Below, piece by piece: positions 42,251 to 49,767 of a stretch of 49,767 bases of DNA. Numbering within the stretch: the first letter of the stretch is position 1; the number at the start of each line of letters is the position of its first letter. Both the position numbers and the translations under genes were made by a program. The notes under the pieces are model-generated. The model was not told the DNA's origin. It did no database searches and saw only the letters and a list, made by a program, of their open reading frames with translations. This stretch comes from Mycobacterium sp. 852013-50091_SCH5140682. GTDB lineage: Bacteria > Actinomycetota > Actinomycetes > Mycobacteriales > Mycobacteriaceae. The stretch covers positions 1-49,767 of the forward strand of contig NZ_LZTB01000015.1 in NCBI RefSeq assembly GCF_001665685.1, in the 5' to 3' direction.

Positions 42251-42324
42251 CGCGGGGTGGAGCAGCTCGGTAGCTCGCTGGGCTCATAACCCAGAGGTCG
42301 CAGGTTCGAATCCTGTCCCCGCTA
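42251..42324 (+). tRNA. Initiator tRNA-fMet (anticodon CAT)
   Basis: A 74-base cloverleaf without encoded CCA. Acceptor CGCGGGG pairs with CCCCGC, leaving C1 opposite U72 unpaired. The D-loop is AGCAGCTCGGTAGCTC and the anticodon loop is CTCATAA with CAT at 42285-42287. The T-loop is GGTTCGAATCC. The unpaired first base and three G-C pairs closing the anticodon stem (GGG/CCC) are the marks of initiator, not elongator, tRNA-Met. Confidence 0.96.
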
Positions 42325-42332
42325 CTAGGTAG

Positions 42333-42364
42333 AACGGCCCCCGGAGTAGACTCCGGGGGCCGTT
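42333..42364 (+). terminator. Intrinsic terminator of the initiator tRNA
   Basis: A 14-bp perfect GC-rich stem (arms 42333-42346 and 42351-42364, loop TAGA) whose end runs into TTTTC. The clearest rho-independent terminator in the window. Confidence 0.9.
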
Positions 42365-42442
42365 TTCAATGCAGTTCCAACGCAATCGGGACAGTCGCTG
42401 AGCGAACGCCAGATTCCAGTGAACTGTTTTGGTTCAGGACAT

Positions 42443-43846
42443 TCAGGCAGGACTTGTGCGGGGGTCGCCGGTCAACGTGGGGCGCTCGTCGCGACCGACT
42501 GGATCCGTGCTGCCTGCCGTCGCGGTCAGTGATCTGTTCCTGGTTTCCTCGGCCCAGAAGATGCTGATGATCAGTCCCAGCACAGTCAGCCCGACGCCGA
42601 TGAGCATCGTGGGTCCGGTACCGATTCCGCTAAGGGACAACGGCACCAGGTAGGTGCCTATTGCTGCGCCGAGCCGGCTGATCGCAGTGGCGACACCTAC
42701 CGCCGAGGCTCGGACCTGTGTCGGGAAAAGCTCATTGGGGTAGATGAAGACCAGGATGGTTCCTGCGCCGTTGATCAGAGTGAACAGGAAGAAGAAGGTG
42801 ATGACGAACCAGCCCGGCGCGTCTGGCCATACCCCGAGCGGCAGTAGTGCCAAGGCCCCGAACAGGAAACTGCCGATCATCAGCGGACGTCTCCCGCGGG
42901 TCTCCACCCAGCGCAGGGCAGGGAGGCTGCCGATGAGGAATCCCAGGTTCAAGATGATCTGGCCGAGTGTCTCCTCGGCCCCGCCATCGCCGAAGCCGAA
43001 CTGCGACAGGATGATCGGGCCGTACGTGAACAACGCGAACTGGGGGATGGCGATGCACATCCAGGTGAGGCCGCAGAACAGGACACGGCGTAGGTAGTCG
43101 CCGCGCGCGAGCTCCATCAGTGAGGTCGTCTGTTGCTGTGGCTCTTCGGAGTCCACCAGCGCGGTGACTTCCTGAGTTGTGACGTCGCGTCCGAGTACCG
43201 CAGCGATGTGCGTGCGGGCTTCTTCCACCCGGCCACGACAGATCAGCCAGCGCGGCGACTCGTGAGCACCCATGCGGAGGATGAGCACGATGATTCCGAA
43301 TACCGCGCCGCTGGCCAGCATCCACCGCCACGCCTCTTCCCCGTAGGCAGAGGTCAGTGCATAGCCGACGAGGTAGGCCAGCACAGCGCCGACGAGCCAG
43401 ATGGTGGAGAGCAGTCCGATCACCGCACCCCGGTACTTCTTCGGCATCCACTCGGTGAGCAGTGAGGTGGCGATGGGATAGTCGGCGCCCACGGCGAGCC
43501 CGACGACCAAGCGCAGCGCAATGAGCTGCCAGCCGGTGCCAATCCACAAGCATGCCAACGAGGCGGCGATCATCAGTATCAGGTCGGCGGTGTACATGAT
43601 GCGCCGTCCGATCCGGTCGGTGATGGGACCGAACACGAGGCTGCCGACGAACAGACCGATCAGCGATGCTGCGCCGGCGATGCCCATGGCGTTGGAGTCC
43701 AACGCCAGGTCTTTACTGGCGCCGGTGAGTGCCACCCCGACGATGCTGAGCAGGTAGCCGTCCAGAAAAGGACCGCCGGAGCAGGCGATGATCAGCCGTT
43801 TGTGATAGCGCGTCAGCGGGCTGTCATCGATCAGATGTGTGGACAT
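42443..43846 (-). CDS. MFS transporter, sugar/aromatic-acid:H+ symporter type
   Basis: A 467-residue major facilitator with 12 predicted helices. It starts with RYHKRLIIACSGGPFLDGYLLSIVGVAL; the conserved Asp in helix 1 (FLDGY) is typical of the organic-acid and sugar porter groups. GPITDRIGRRIMY is the loop 2-3 motif, ESPRWLICRGRVEEA the central loop, and NELFPTQVRASAVG the loop near helix 10. It probably takes up the substrate of the adjacent monooxygenase and dehydrogenase. The ATG at 43846 is chosen because an upstream in-frame ATG (43873) has no ribosome site. It starts 46 bases after the monooxygenase stop. Confidence 0.85.
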   Translation of the reverse strand: MSTHLIDDSPLTRYHKRLIIACSGGPFLDGYLLSIVGVALTGASKDLALDSNAMGIAGAASLIGLFVGSLVFGPITDRIGRRIMYTADLILMIAASLACLWIGTGWQLIALRLVVGLAVGADYPIATSLLTEWMPKKYRGAVIGLLSTIWLVGAVLAYLVGYALTSAYGEEAWRWMLASGAVFGIIVLILRMGAHESPRWLICRGRVEEARTHIAAVLGRDVTTQEVTALVDSEEPQQQTTSLMELARGDYLRRVLFCGLTWMCIAIPQFALFTYGPIILSQFGFGDGGAEETLGQIILNLGFLIGSLPALRWVETRGRRPLMIGSFLFGALALLPLGVWPDAPGWFVITFFFLFTLINGAGTILVFIYPNELFPTQVRASAVGVATAISRLGAAIGTYLVPLSLSGIGTGPTMLIGVGLTVLGLIISIFWAEETRNRSLTATAGSTDPVGRDERPTLTGDPRTSPA

Positions 43847-43892
43847 GGGTGTGTTCTCGTTTCTGGATGCCATTGGCGCTGCGGCGGTGTCA

Positions 43893-45191
43893 TCAGTTGG
43901 TTGCATTGAGCAGCCGATCCTCGGTGGTGGCTTCGAGGGCGTCCAGGAGCCGGTTGGTGTCGGCGATCTGCTCGAGCCAGATATCGCGTGGGATGTCGAT
44001 CCGGTCGTCGGGCTGCTGCAACCGGGCGAAGTAGGCGGCGATGCCTGCCCCGTGGCTTCCGGCGTCCTGATGCAGGCGCATCATGCGTTCGGCGATCTTG
44101 GTCTGGACACCGTAGATCGGAATCTGCGGACCGCGCGGGGCGGAAAGACCGATGTAATAGAGCTTTTCGAGTCCGGCGGGAATGATGCCGCCGGCATAGC
44201 GAAGCGGCCGGCCGTTGCGTCTGGTGACCAACTGATCGTCGAGGAACGGCAGCGTCGCATGGAATCCGGTTGCCCACAGGATGGTGTCGTAGTCCTTGGC
44301 GGTGCCGTCGGCGAAGTGCACGGTGTTGCCGTCGAAGCGTTCCAAGCCGTGACCCTTCACTGTGATGCGGCCGTGGTGGATCCAGTACAGCAGCAGGTCG
44401 TTGACGACGGTGGCTCCGTCGGCCAGCGTGCGATGCGGCGGTACGGGCAGTCCGGGATAGTCGGCGTTTTCGCCGATCGAGACGCGGGCCATCAGGCGCG
44501 CGATGAGATCCTGTTCGGCGGGCGAGAATTCGGCCAGAAACGGGACTTCCTGGCGTGGTCGGCCGAAGTACATCTTGGGCTGGAAGTACGAGCCGTGCCG
44601 CACGACGATGTCGACGTCGAGGCGGTGCTGGGCTACGTCGACGGCCAGATCGCAGCCGGAGTTTCCCGCGCCGACCACGAGCACCCGGCGTCCCTGAATG
44701 TCGCCGGTGTTGCGGTAGACGCCCGAGTGGATCTGCTTGCCGCTGAAGTGTCCTGGGACATCGGGAATCTTCGGATCCCACAGGTGGCCGTTGGCGACGA
44801 GCACACCGTCATACGTGCCGGCGCCGGTGCTCGTGGTGACCGTCCACCCGGCACTTCCCACGGGTCCGTGCCCGTCGACGGGGGTGACCGACAGCACTTC
44901 GGTGTTGAAGGAGATCCGTTGGTGGTGTCCGCGGGTGGTGGCGAAGGAGGCAATGTAGTCGCGCACCTGATCGCGGCGCGGGAAATGCGGATAGTCCTCG
45001 GGCATCGGGAATCCCTCGAAGGTGGTCATGTTCCGCGAGGTGATGAGGTGCAGTGCGTCGTAGTCGGTGTTCCAGTGGCCGGCGACGCGATCGCTTTTCT
45101 CGTAGCAGTCCACCTGGTGTCCGCGCGTGCTGAGAACGTCGAGGGCCGAGAGGCCGGCGGCGCCGGCTCCGATGACGCAGTAGTTTGCCAT
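43893..45191 (-). CDS. Flavin-containing monooxygenase / Baeyer-Villiger-like
   Basis: A 432-residue class B flavin monooxygenase using FAD, NADPH and O2. The FAD loop is GAGAAG at 8-13; the FMO-type HWNTDYDALHLITSR and FEGFPMPEDYPHFP follow. The NADPH loop is VVGAGNSGCD near 170-179, and LWATGFHATLPF is the late ATG motif. It resembles FMOs acting on small N- or S-compounds or ketones; the substrate is not readable. Middle gene of the SDR-FMO-MFS operon (35 and 46 bases to its neighbours), divergent from a LysR regulator. Confidence 0.88.
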   Translation of the reverse strand: MANYCVIGAGAAGLSALDVLSTRGHQVDCYEKSDRVAGHWNTDYDALHLITSRNMTTFEGFPMPEDYPHFPRRDQVRDYIASFATTRGHHQRISFNTEVLSVTPVDGHGPVGSAGWTVTTSTGAGTYDGVLVANGHLWDPKIPDVPGHFSGKQIHSGVYRNTGDIQGRRVLVVGAGNSGCDLAVDVAQHRLDVDIVVRHGSYFQPKMYFGRPRQEVPFLAEFSPAEQDLIARLMARVSIGENADYPGLPVPPHRTLADGATVVNDLLLYWIHHGRITVKGHGLERFDGNTVHFADGTAKDYDTILWATGFHATLPFLDDQLVTRRNGRPLRYAGGIIPAGLEKLYYIGLSAPRGPQIPIYGVQTKIAERMMRLHQDAGSHGAGIAAYFARLQQPDDRIDIPRDIWLEQIADTNRLLDALEATTEDRLLNATN

Positions 45192-45226
45192 GATTTTCCG
45201 TTCGATGAAGATGTGTGGTTGTCGGG

Positions 45227-45940
45227 TCAGCGGATGACGTCGCCGCCGGAGAGCACGACTGTCTCGCCGGTCATGAAGGCCGCATCGGCACTGCCGAGAA
45301 GCAGTACCCAGCGGGCGATTTCATCCGGTTCGGCAACGCGGCCGAGGGGGATCGATGCGGCCGCGGCGGCCATGCGGCCGGTCGCTGCATTGCCTGGGGT
45401 GTTGACCCAGCCAGGAGCGATGGCGTTGACTCGAATGCCGCGCGGCGCCAATTCCAGCGCAAGCTCTTTGGTAAGCATCACCACGGCCGCCTTGGATGCT
45501 CCGTACAGCAGCTGACCGGGCGACACGGTGAACGCGTCGACGGAGGCGAAATTGATGATCGAACCGCCGTCCCTCATGTGGGCGACGGACTCGGCGGTGA
45601 CGTTGAGGACTCCGAGGACGTTTACGTCGAAGACCCTGCGGTAGAGCTCCTCGGTGAAGTCGTCCAGTGTGCTCGGCGGGTAGATTCCGGCGACATTGGC
45701 GACCAGATCGAGGGGGCGCTGCCCCAGAAAGTCGGTCAACGCGCGCTGCACTTCGTCGCGGCGTGTGACGTCAGCCTGCACGGTGCGGACGGTCTCGCCG
45801 GCGACTGAGTATTCGACAACGTCGCGGTCCAACGCGAGGACATCCCAGCCTTGCTTGACCAGAGCGGTGACCGTTGAGCGGCCCATCCCGCTGGCCGCAC
45901 CGGTGATTACCGCTGTGGGGTGGTGTTGTCCATTGTCCAT
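45227..45940 (-). CDS. Short-chain dehydrogenase/reductase
   Basis: A 237-residue classical SDR. The NAD(P) loop is TGAASGMG at 13-20, ANVAG at 81-85, and the catalytic tetrad Asn107, Ser133, Tyr146 and Lys150 (YGASK) is complete. APGWVNTP lies after strand 6. An acidic residue in LALDRD after strand 2 suggests NAD+ preference. It could oxidise an alcohol to the ketone used by the downstream monooxygenase. The ATG at 45940 has AAGGAG seven bases upstream. First gene of the operon. Confidence 0.9.
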   Translation of the reverse strand: MDNGQHHPTAVITGAASGMGRSTVTALVKQGWDVLALDRDVVEYSVAGETVRTVQADVTRRDEVQRALTDFLGQRPLDLVANVAGIYPPSTLDDFTEELYRRVFDVNVLGVLNVTAESVAHMRDGGSIINFASVDAFTVSPGQLLYGASKAAVVMLTKELALELAPRGIRVNAIAPGWVNTPGNAATGRMAAAAASIPLGRVAEPDEIARWVLLLGSADAAFMTGETVVLSGGDVIR

Positions 45941-46136
45941 TGATGACTCCTTGGGGTGATCTTCGTCGCTGTCGCGCTGACCAGTCGTTTCCTAGTTTGA
46001 GAGGTGATCCTGGCACCGTCTACGGCCGATATGGAGCGCCAGCTCAAGCTTTTTCCTATAGATTGGCGGTTATGTTCGTGCCGCGATACACCGTTGTTTC
46101 AGCAGCGTTTCGCGCCGCAGGAGCCGGCGACTAGCC
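45941..46136. promoter_or_regulatory. Divergent control region between SDR and LysR genes
   Basis: This 196-base interval must hold both promoters. An AT-rich patch at 46051-46076 contains ATA-N10-TAT (46058-46073), a weak match to a LysR-type box, and TATGTT (46071-46076) as a possible -10 for the regulator. I see no stronger palindrome. Confidence 0.35.
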
Positions 46137-47162
46137 ATGGCGGAAGGGCCCACGCTGCGGCAGTTGCGGTACTTCCTGCGCGCCGTCGAGGCGGGGTCGT
46201 TCTCGGCCGCCGCGGCCGCCGAGTACATCGCGCAACCGAGTCTTTCGGTGCAGATCCGCCGGCTTGAGCACATCCTCGGCGCTCAACTGTTCACCCGAAC
46301 CAGCCGGGCCCTGGCGCTCACCGACGTCGGGCGCCTGATTGTGCCTTTGGCCGAGCAGACGCTGCGCAGCGCCGACGACCTGACCGCCACCGCTCGCGTC
46401 GCACGCACCCTCACGGGCGGTGAGGTCTCCTTCGGCACCTTCAGCAGCGCTCACCGCTATCTCCTGGCACCGCTCATCGCGGAATTCCGCACCTTGCACC
46501 CGCGGGTACGGGTCCGCATTGTCGGTCTGAACTCGTCGGAAGTTGCCGACGCGGTGCGTTCCGGAGACCTGGAAGCCGGACTGGTGCAGCTGCCGATCGA
46601 CGATCAACGTCTGACCGTGAGCCCGCCCGTGCTGGTCGACGAGGTCGTCTATGTCAGTGCTGACCCGGCCCGGACCGCGCGGCCCGTCACCATCGCGGAC
46701 TTGGCGGACGCCACCCTCATCCTCTCGGAAGCTCACTGGCAGACCGAGGATCCGCTGCGGCGTGGTATTGCCGAACGTGCCCGCGAACTCGGCGTGACCA
46801 TCACCCCCGACATCGAAGTTGAGTTCCAGTCGGCGGCACTCGAATTGGCTGCTGAAGGCATCGGCGACACTGTCGTTTCGCGGTTCACCGTGCTGCGTTA
46901 CGAGCACTCGAATCGTATCGGTTGGGTGTCCCTGGATCCGGCCTACCACGAGAGCTTCGCCTTCATCACCCGAGCCGGGGGAGCGATTTCCCCCGCCACC
47001 CGAAGGTTCATGTCGCTGGCCAACCGCCACATGGCCGCTCTCAACAAACGAATGACAGCGCGCATGGGCGAGCACGTACAAAGCACGCTGCTCGACACCC
47101 GCTACGACAGTCCGGCGGTGGCTTCGCCCGACCAGTCAGAGCCGGGCTTCTTCCGCAATTGA
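46137..47162 (+). CDS. LysR-family transcriptional regulator
   Basis: A 341-residue regulator. The N-terminal winged helix-turn-helix (about 6-65) reads LRQLRYFLRAVEAGSFSAAA, then QPSLSVQIRRLEHILGAQLF and TSRALALTDVGR. The C-terminal periplasmic-binding-like effector domain (about 95-300) follows. It is transcribed away from the SDR-FMO-MFS operon and most likely controls it in response to the pathway substrate. The C-terminal 25 residues are an extra low-complexity tail. Confidence 0.9.
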   Translation: MAEGPTLRQLRYFLRAVEAGSFSAAAAAEYIAQPSLSVQIRRLEHILGAQLFTRTSRALALTDVGRLIVPLAEQTLRSADDLTATARVARTLTGGEVSFGTFSSAHRYLLAPLIAEFRTLHPRVRVRIVGLNSSEVADAVRSGDLEAGLVQLPIDDQRLTVSPPVLVDEVVYVSADPARTARPVTIADLADATLILSEAHWQTEDPLRRGIAERARELGVTITPDIEVEFQSAALELAAEGIGDTVVSRFTVLRYEHSNRIGWVSLDPAYHESFAFITRAGGAISPATRRFMSLANRHMAALNKRMTARMGEHVQSTLLDTRYDSPAVASPDQSEPGFFRN

Positions 47163-47652
47163 TGAAATAGGCTGCGGCTGCAACTGATTCAGAACGCATC
47201 GGTATCTCGACGGCGTCGGCCGGATGCCATCCATTCGCTGGTGGTGGCCGGTCGTGCCGCAATTCTGACAACGTCCGCATTCGAATTGGTGAGAAGTGCC
47301 GCGCCTGGTTCTCCAATCCTGGCGGTCATTATTTGTCACGTGGATTCGTGTCCAGCATCAAGGAATTCTGATAATTACCTGCCAGTTAACTGAATGCGCT
47401 GCGGGCCCGTCGCCCGGAGTGCACTTCACCCCAACAACGCTGTGCAGCAGCGGCTTTACGCGTGCGGGGCCGGTGTCGCATTTGATCAAATTCCACTGTT
47501 GATTAGCCGGTGCGAGGGTACTCGCGAACCATTGACTTCTAAATGGGGCGGTATTACAGTTCACGGACGAGTTAAGGCCAGGCAACAATGTCTCACCGGA
47601 TTAAACTCTGTCGGCCGCCAGTGGTGCGACCGTGATCCCAACAAAGGGAGAC
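47163..47652. other. 490-base intergenic stretch, AT-richer than its surroundings
   Basis: No reading frame with coding character is seen on either strand. By eye the base composition is clearly less GC-rich than the genes around it (for example 47331-47400). Its only recognisable element is the promoter at 47532-47560 in its last part. It may be a remnant of rearranged or acquired DNA. Confidence 0.6.
47532..47560 (+). promoter_or_regulatory. SigA-type promoter of the small membrane protein gene
   Basis: TTGACT (47532-47537), 17 bases, TACAGT (47555-47560), one of the best consensus promoters in the window. The predicted leader to the start codon at 47653 is about 85 bases. Confidence 0.6.
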
Positions 47653-47913
47653 ATGGTGGAAAAGATCACCGACAAGAAAACCAACTACCCGTCGATGTTC
47701 GGTGTGCTGTTCGCGGCCATCCTGCTGTTCACGGCCGGCTGCGTGGCGTACTGGGTCATCGTGCATCAGACGGGGCACGGTGAGCTGTTCTGGAAGCTGA
47801 GCGGCGTGGCGGCCCTGACCGCGATCGGCGGCGCGTTCGGTGGACTTGCCCTTCGGAAACCGATCAGCGCCTCGATGCGCGCTTATCGGTCATTGTCCGG
47901 TGAGCGCCGCTAG
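47653..47913 (+). CDS. Small two-helix membrane protein, unknown
   Basis: An 86-residue protein with a charged N-terminus (MVEKITDKKTNYPS). Two hydrophobic helices lie at about 17-37 and 52-70, and the C-terminus is basic (SMRAYRSLSGERR). No family is recognised. GGGAG lies just upstream; the adjacent GTG (47656) gives better spacing and could be the true start. It stands alone between the LysR gene and the insertion sequence and has its own promoter. Confidence 0.6.
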   Translation: MVEKITDKKTNYPSMFGVLFAAILLFTAGCVAYWVIVHQTGHGELFWKLSGVAALTAIGGAFGGLALRKPISASMRAYRSLSGERR

Positions 47914-48021
47914 ACCGACCGGTTGGTGAGTCTGCGCATTCCCTTGAGATCAATACCGTTTCACGGTCATCGGCCGAAGGTCGAGTGCTGCAACCGCACT
48001 GCGCAACGGCGCTGAACCCGT

Positions 48022-49122
48022 CTAGCGCGCAGCGCCGGGGATCGGTTGAAGGTATGGGCTCAGGCGGTCGAGGATTTCGTCAGCTGACTTGGTCCAATTG
48101 AACGGGTGTGGGTTGTTGTTCCAGGTGGTGATCCAATTTCGGATGTCATTCTCGAAGGCCTGAATCGAGCGGTAGACGCTGCGGCGGAGTTTCTGGTGGG
48201 TGAGCAACCCGGACCAGTGTTCGATTTGGTGCAGCCACGATGAGTACGTCGGGGTGAAGTGCATATGGAACCGAGGATGATCGGCCAGCCACTTCATGAT
48301 CGTCGGTGACTTGTGTGTCGAGTAGTTGTCGCAGATCAAGTAGATATCCAACTCGGCGGGTACGGTGCTGTCGACCTTCGCCAAGAACTTCTTGAACTCG
48401 GTCGCGCGGCGCCGGCGATCCAGTGATCCGCAGACCGCGCCCGTCGCCAGGTCCAACGCTGCGAACAAGGTGGTTACCCCGTGGTGCGCGTATTCGTGGG
48501 TGCGCCAAGGTATCCCGGACGTCGTCGGCAGTACCGCTGCACCGCGATCCGCGGCGTGGAGCTGGGACTTCTCGTCAACGCAGAGCACCAAGGCCTTTTC
48601 TGGCGGGTCCAGGTACAACCCCACGACGTCGCGCACCTTCGCGACGAACTGCGGGTCGGTGCTGATCGTGAACGTGTCGCTCCGCTGCGGACCGATTCCG
48701 AACGATTTCCAGATCCGTCCCACCGCGGACTGTGACAGCCCCGTCTCGGCGGCCATCGTGGACCGTGACCAATGCTTGCCTTCTTTGGGCTGCCGCTGCA
48801 ACGTCGCGACGATCACATCCTCAACAGCCTCGTCGGTAATGGTGCGCGGCGCGCCTGGACGAGGTTTGTCAGCCAGCCCGTCGAGCCGATTGGCGATGAA
48901 CCGTTGCCGCCACTTGCAGACCATCTCCTGCGAAACGCCCAGATTCGCAGCGACCTGCTTGTTGGTATTGCCTGCCGCGCAACCCAATATGATGCGGCAC
49001 CGCTGCGCGAGGGCTGGCGAGTTCGCCTGCTCAGCCCACCGCTGCAACGTCGCGGACTCGTCGTCAGTCAGTACCAGCTCAGCGACCGGTCTGCCTCTGC
49101 GTGCGGCCACGTCAGTCTCCAA
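48022..49122 (-). CDS. IS630-family transposase
   Basis: A 366-residue Tc1/mariner-like DDE transposase. N-terminal helix-turn-helix domains (about 15-85) have ALAQRCRIILGCAAGNTNKQVAANLGVS in outline, followed by a second DNA-binding part up to about 145. The catalytic triad is intact: Asp183 (LCVDEKSQ), Asp265 (LICDNYSTH) and Glu301 (YSSWLHQIEHW). Single uninterrupted frame, so likely functional. The start codon is 26 bases from the cupin stop, so the element has landed just beyond that gene. Confidence 0.93.
   Translation of the reverse strand: METDVAARRGRPVAELVLTDDESATLQRWAEQANSPALAQRCRIILGCAAGNTNKQVAANLGVSQEMVCKWRQRFIANRLDGLADKPRPGAPRTITDEAVEDVIVATLQRQPKEGKHWSRSTMAAETGLSQSAVGRIWKSFGIGPQRSDTFTISTDPQFVAKVRDVVGLYLDPPEKALVLCVDEKSQLHAADRGAAVLPTTSGIPWRTHEYAHHGVTTLFAALDLATGAVCGSLDRRRRATEFKKFLAKVDSTVPAELDIYLICDNYSTHKSPTIMKWLADHPRFHMHFTPTYSSWLHQIEHWSGLLTHQKLRRSVYRSIQAFENDIRNWITTWNNNPHPFNWTKSADEILDRLSPYLQPIPGAAR
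48022..49122 (-). mobile_element. IS630-family insertion sequence (ends not resolved)
   Basis: Boundaries given are those of the transposase gene. IS630 elements normally have short terminal inverted repeats and duplicate a TA. I could not identify a convincing repeat pair in 47914-48021 and 49123-49148; only a weak CACTGCG/CAGTGCG similarity is visible. One copy is present in the window. Confidence 0.6.
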
Positions 49123-49148
49123 TTATTCGGACGCACTGGATCGTTGAC

Positions 49149-49556
49149 TCAGATTTCGAAGTATCGGAACGAGTGGGATTCCCTACCGTCGGGGTTGGGC
49201 CCGTAGGTGGTGACCATCCGGGCGTAGCCGGGGGACGAGTATCGTGCCGTGCGACCGGGATTCACGCGTGCCGTGTCGCCGGGTCCCAGAATGACGGACT
49301 CACCGTCGCACTCGATGTGGAGCTCGCCTTCGACGACGAAGGCCGTCTCGGTGTGCGGGTGGAAATCCTCCCAGCCACATCTGTCGAGCTCCCACTCCAT
49401 GAGGATGAAGTCGTCCCACGCGCCCACCGGGTCAGCAGTGATGAACCTGCAGCGCATCCGGGGCCATTCGGCTTTCGTGGGCTTCATCGACTGCGCAGGC
49501 CAGGAGTCGATCGCTTTCCCCGTCAGCGTCGAGGGCGGGGGAGTGGAAATTGTCAT
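49149..49556 (-). CDS. Small cupin-domain protein
   Basis: A 135-residue single-cupin protein. Motif 1 is HPHTETAFVVEGELHIECDG (metal ligands likely His66, His68 and Glu70 or nearby). Motif 2 is PGDTARVNPGRTARYSS, in which the usual second-motif His is absent (Asn99-Pro100). It could be a small metalloenzyme or a ligand-binding cupin. ATG 49556 has GGAG five bases upstream; an upstream frame of about 70 residues lacks coding character and contains an inverted repeat. Confidence 0.75.
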   Translation of the reverse strand: MTISTPPPSTLTGKAIDSWPAQSMKPTKAEWPRMRCRFITADPVGAWDDFILMEWELDRCGWEDFHPHTETAFVVEGELHIECDGESVILGPGDTARVNPGRTARYSSPGYARMVTTYGPNPDGRESHSFRYFEI

Positions 49557-49579
49557 GTCTCTCCGGGGTTTTCGGCGGT

Positions 49580-49667
49580 GATGTTCCAGTCTCCTGCTCT
49601 CGGTTCGGCTGAGGTACCTCACCAGTTGCGAGGTTCTCGCCTTGCGATTGCAGGAGACTGGAACGTC
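49580..49667. repeat. Inverted repeat upstream of the cupin gene
   Basis: GTTCCAGTCTCCTGC (49583-49597) is repeated inverted at 49650-49664, perfect over 15 bases and 17 of 18 when extended to 49580-49667, with 52 bases between. A GAGGTACCTC palindrome sits in the middle (49611-49620). It lies just after the stop of the partial gene and before the cupin. It could be a long terminator hairpin or a small mobile palindromic element. Confidence 0.8.
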
Positions 49668-49671
49668 GGGG

Positions 49672-49767
49672 TCAGCTGTGGGCGGGTTGTGGCCGGGTGT
49701 GCAGGACTTCGGTGTGGTGCACCAGGGATGGTCCGGCGCCGGGGCCGGTGGCCTCGTCGTGTCCACC
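49672..49767 (-). CDS. C-terminal end of a gene cut by the window edge
   Basis: Thirty-one codons and a TGA on the minus strand, ending in SLVHHTEVLHTRPQPAHS. Most codons end in C or G, as in the real genes here, which argues that it is coding. Too short to identify. It would be the upstream neighbour of the cupin gene (115 bases between stop and the cupin ATG). Confidence 0.45.
   Translation of the reverse strand, partial: GGHDEATGPGAGPSLVHHTEVLHTRPQPAHS

Noticed and set aside
42300..42324. tRNA 3' end as an attachment site with a duplicate in the window
   Set aside because: No second copy of the tRNA 3' sequence and no integrase gene were found down to 49767.
49557..49766. 70-residue N-terminal extension of the cupin
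   Set aside because: It crosses the inverted repeat, has no cupin similarity, and a good GGAG ribosome site supports the ATG at 49556.

Overview
The window is GC-rich actinobacterial chromosome and almost certainly comes from a fast-growing Mycobacterium (Mycolicibacterium type). From memory, the gene order between about 1.6 and 40.6 kb follows the Mycobacterium tuberculosis block Rv3216 to Rv3193c: GNAT, entC, gpm2, parA, the beta-propeller protein, rhlE, a ferritin-like protein, an MmpS-like protein, DUF3107, TetR, DUF3152, moeZ, a TIGR02569 protein, ATL, lipV, adnA, adnB, a K+ channel, nudC, mrx1, uvrD2, whiB7, an ABC1 kinase, a cyclodehydratase-like protein, a DUF2342 zincin, a PDZ-Lon protease and UPF0182. 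No database was searched; identifications rest on motifs and remembered family sequences. The first 39 bases are library adapter, so the window starts at an assembly edge inside an amidase gene.

Layout. 0-3.8 kb: truncated amidase, then the tightly overlapping gpm2-entC-GNAT operon (minus strand). 3.8-10.5 kb: parA with a PP2C-type phosphatase, rhlE with a membrane beta-propeller protein, and envelope or unknown proteins. 10.5-15.7 kb: TetR regulator, secreted metallopeptidase, moeZ, a kinase-fold protein, a non-catalytic alkyltransferase-like (ATL) DNA repair protein and a lipase. 15.9-22.3 kb: adnA-adnB, the mycobacterial double-strand-break resection motor-nuclease. 22.3-31.8 kb: a DUF2231/VIT/DoxX membrane group, an RCK potassium channel, nudC, mycoredoxin, a three-gene acyl-CoA dehydrogenase/hydratase cassette and uvrD2. 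I recall neither the membrane group nor the acyl-CoA cassette at these positions in M. tuberculosis. 31.8-32.7 kb: whiB7 with a complete regulatory leader (autoregulatory-type promoter, alanine-rich uORF, attenuator). 32.7-36.4 kb: a minus-strand operon coding for a zincin, an E1/cyclodehydratase-like protein and an ABC1 kinase. 36.4-42.2 kb: PDZ-Lon protease, a very large UPF0182 membrane protein and a flavin oxidoreductase. 42.25 kb: initiator tRNA with promoter and terminator.

From the tRNA onward (42.4-49.8 kb) the content looks accessory: a divergent LysR regulator with an SDR-monooxygenase-MFS operon (a likely catabolic unit), a small membrane protein in an AT-richer stretch, an intact IS630-family transposase, a cupin and the tail of another gene.

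Themes are DNA repair (ATL, AdnAB, UvrD2), stress and antibiotic response (WhiB7, mycoredoxin, NudC) and envelope proteolysis. Several genes appear to be leaderless: a -10 hexamer sits 6-7 bases before the start codon. The least understood coherent unit is the zincin/E1-like/ABC1 operon beside whiB7.
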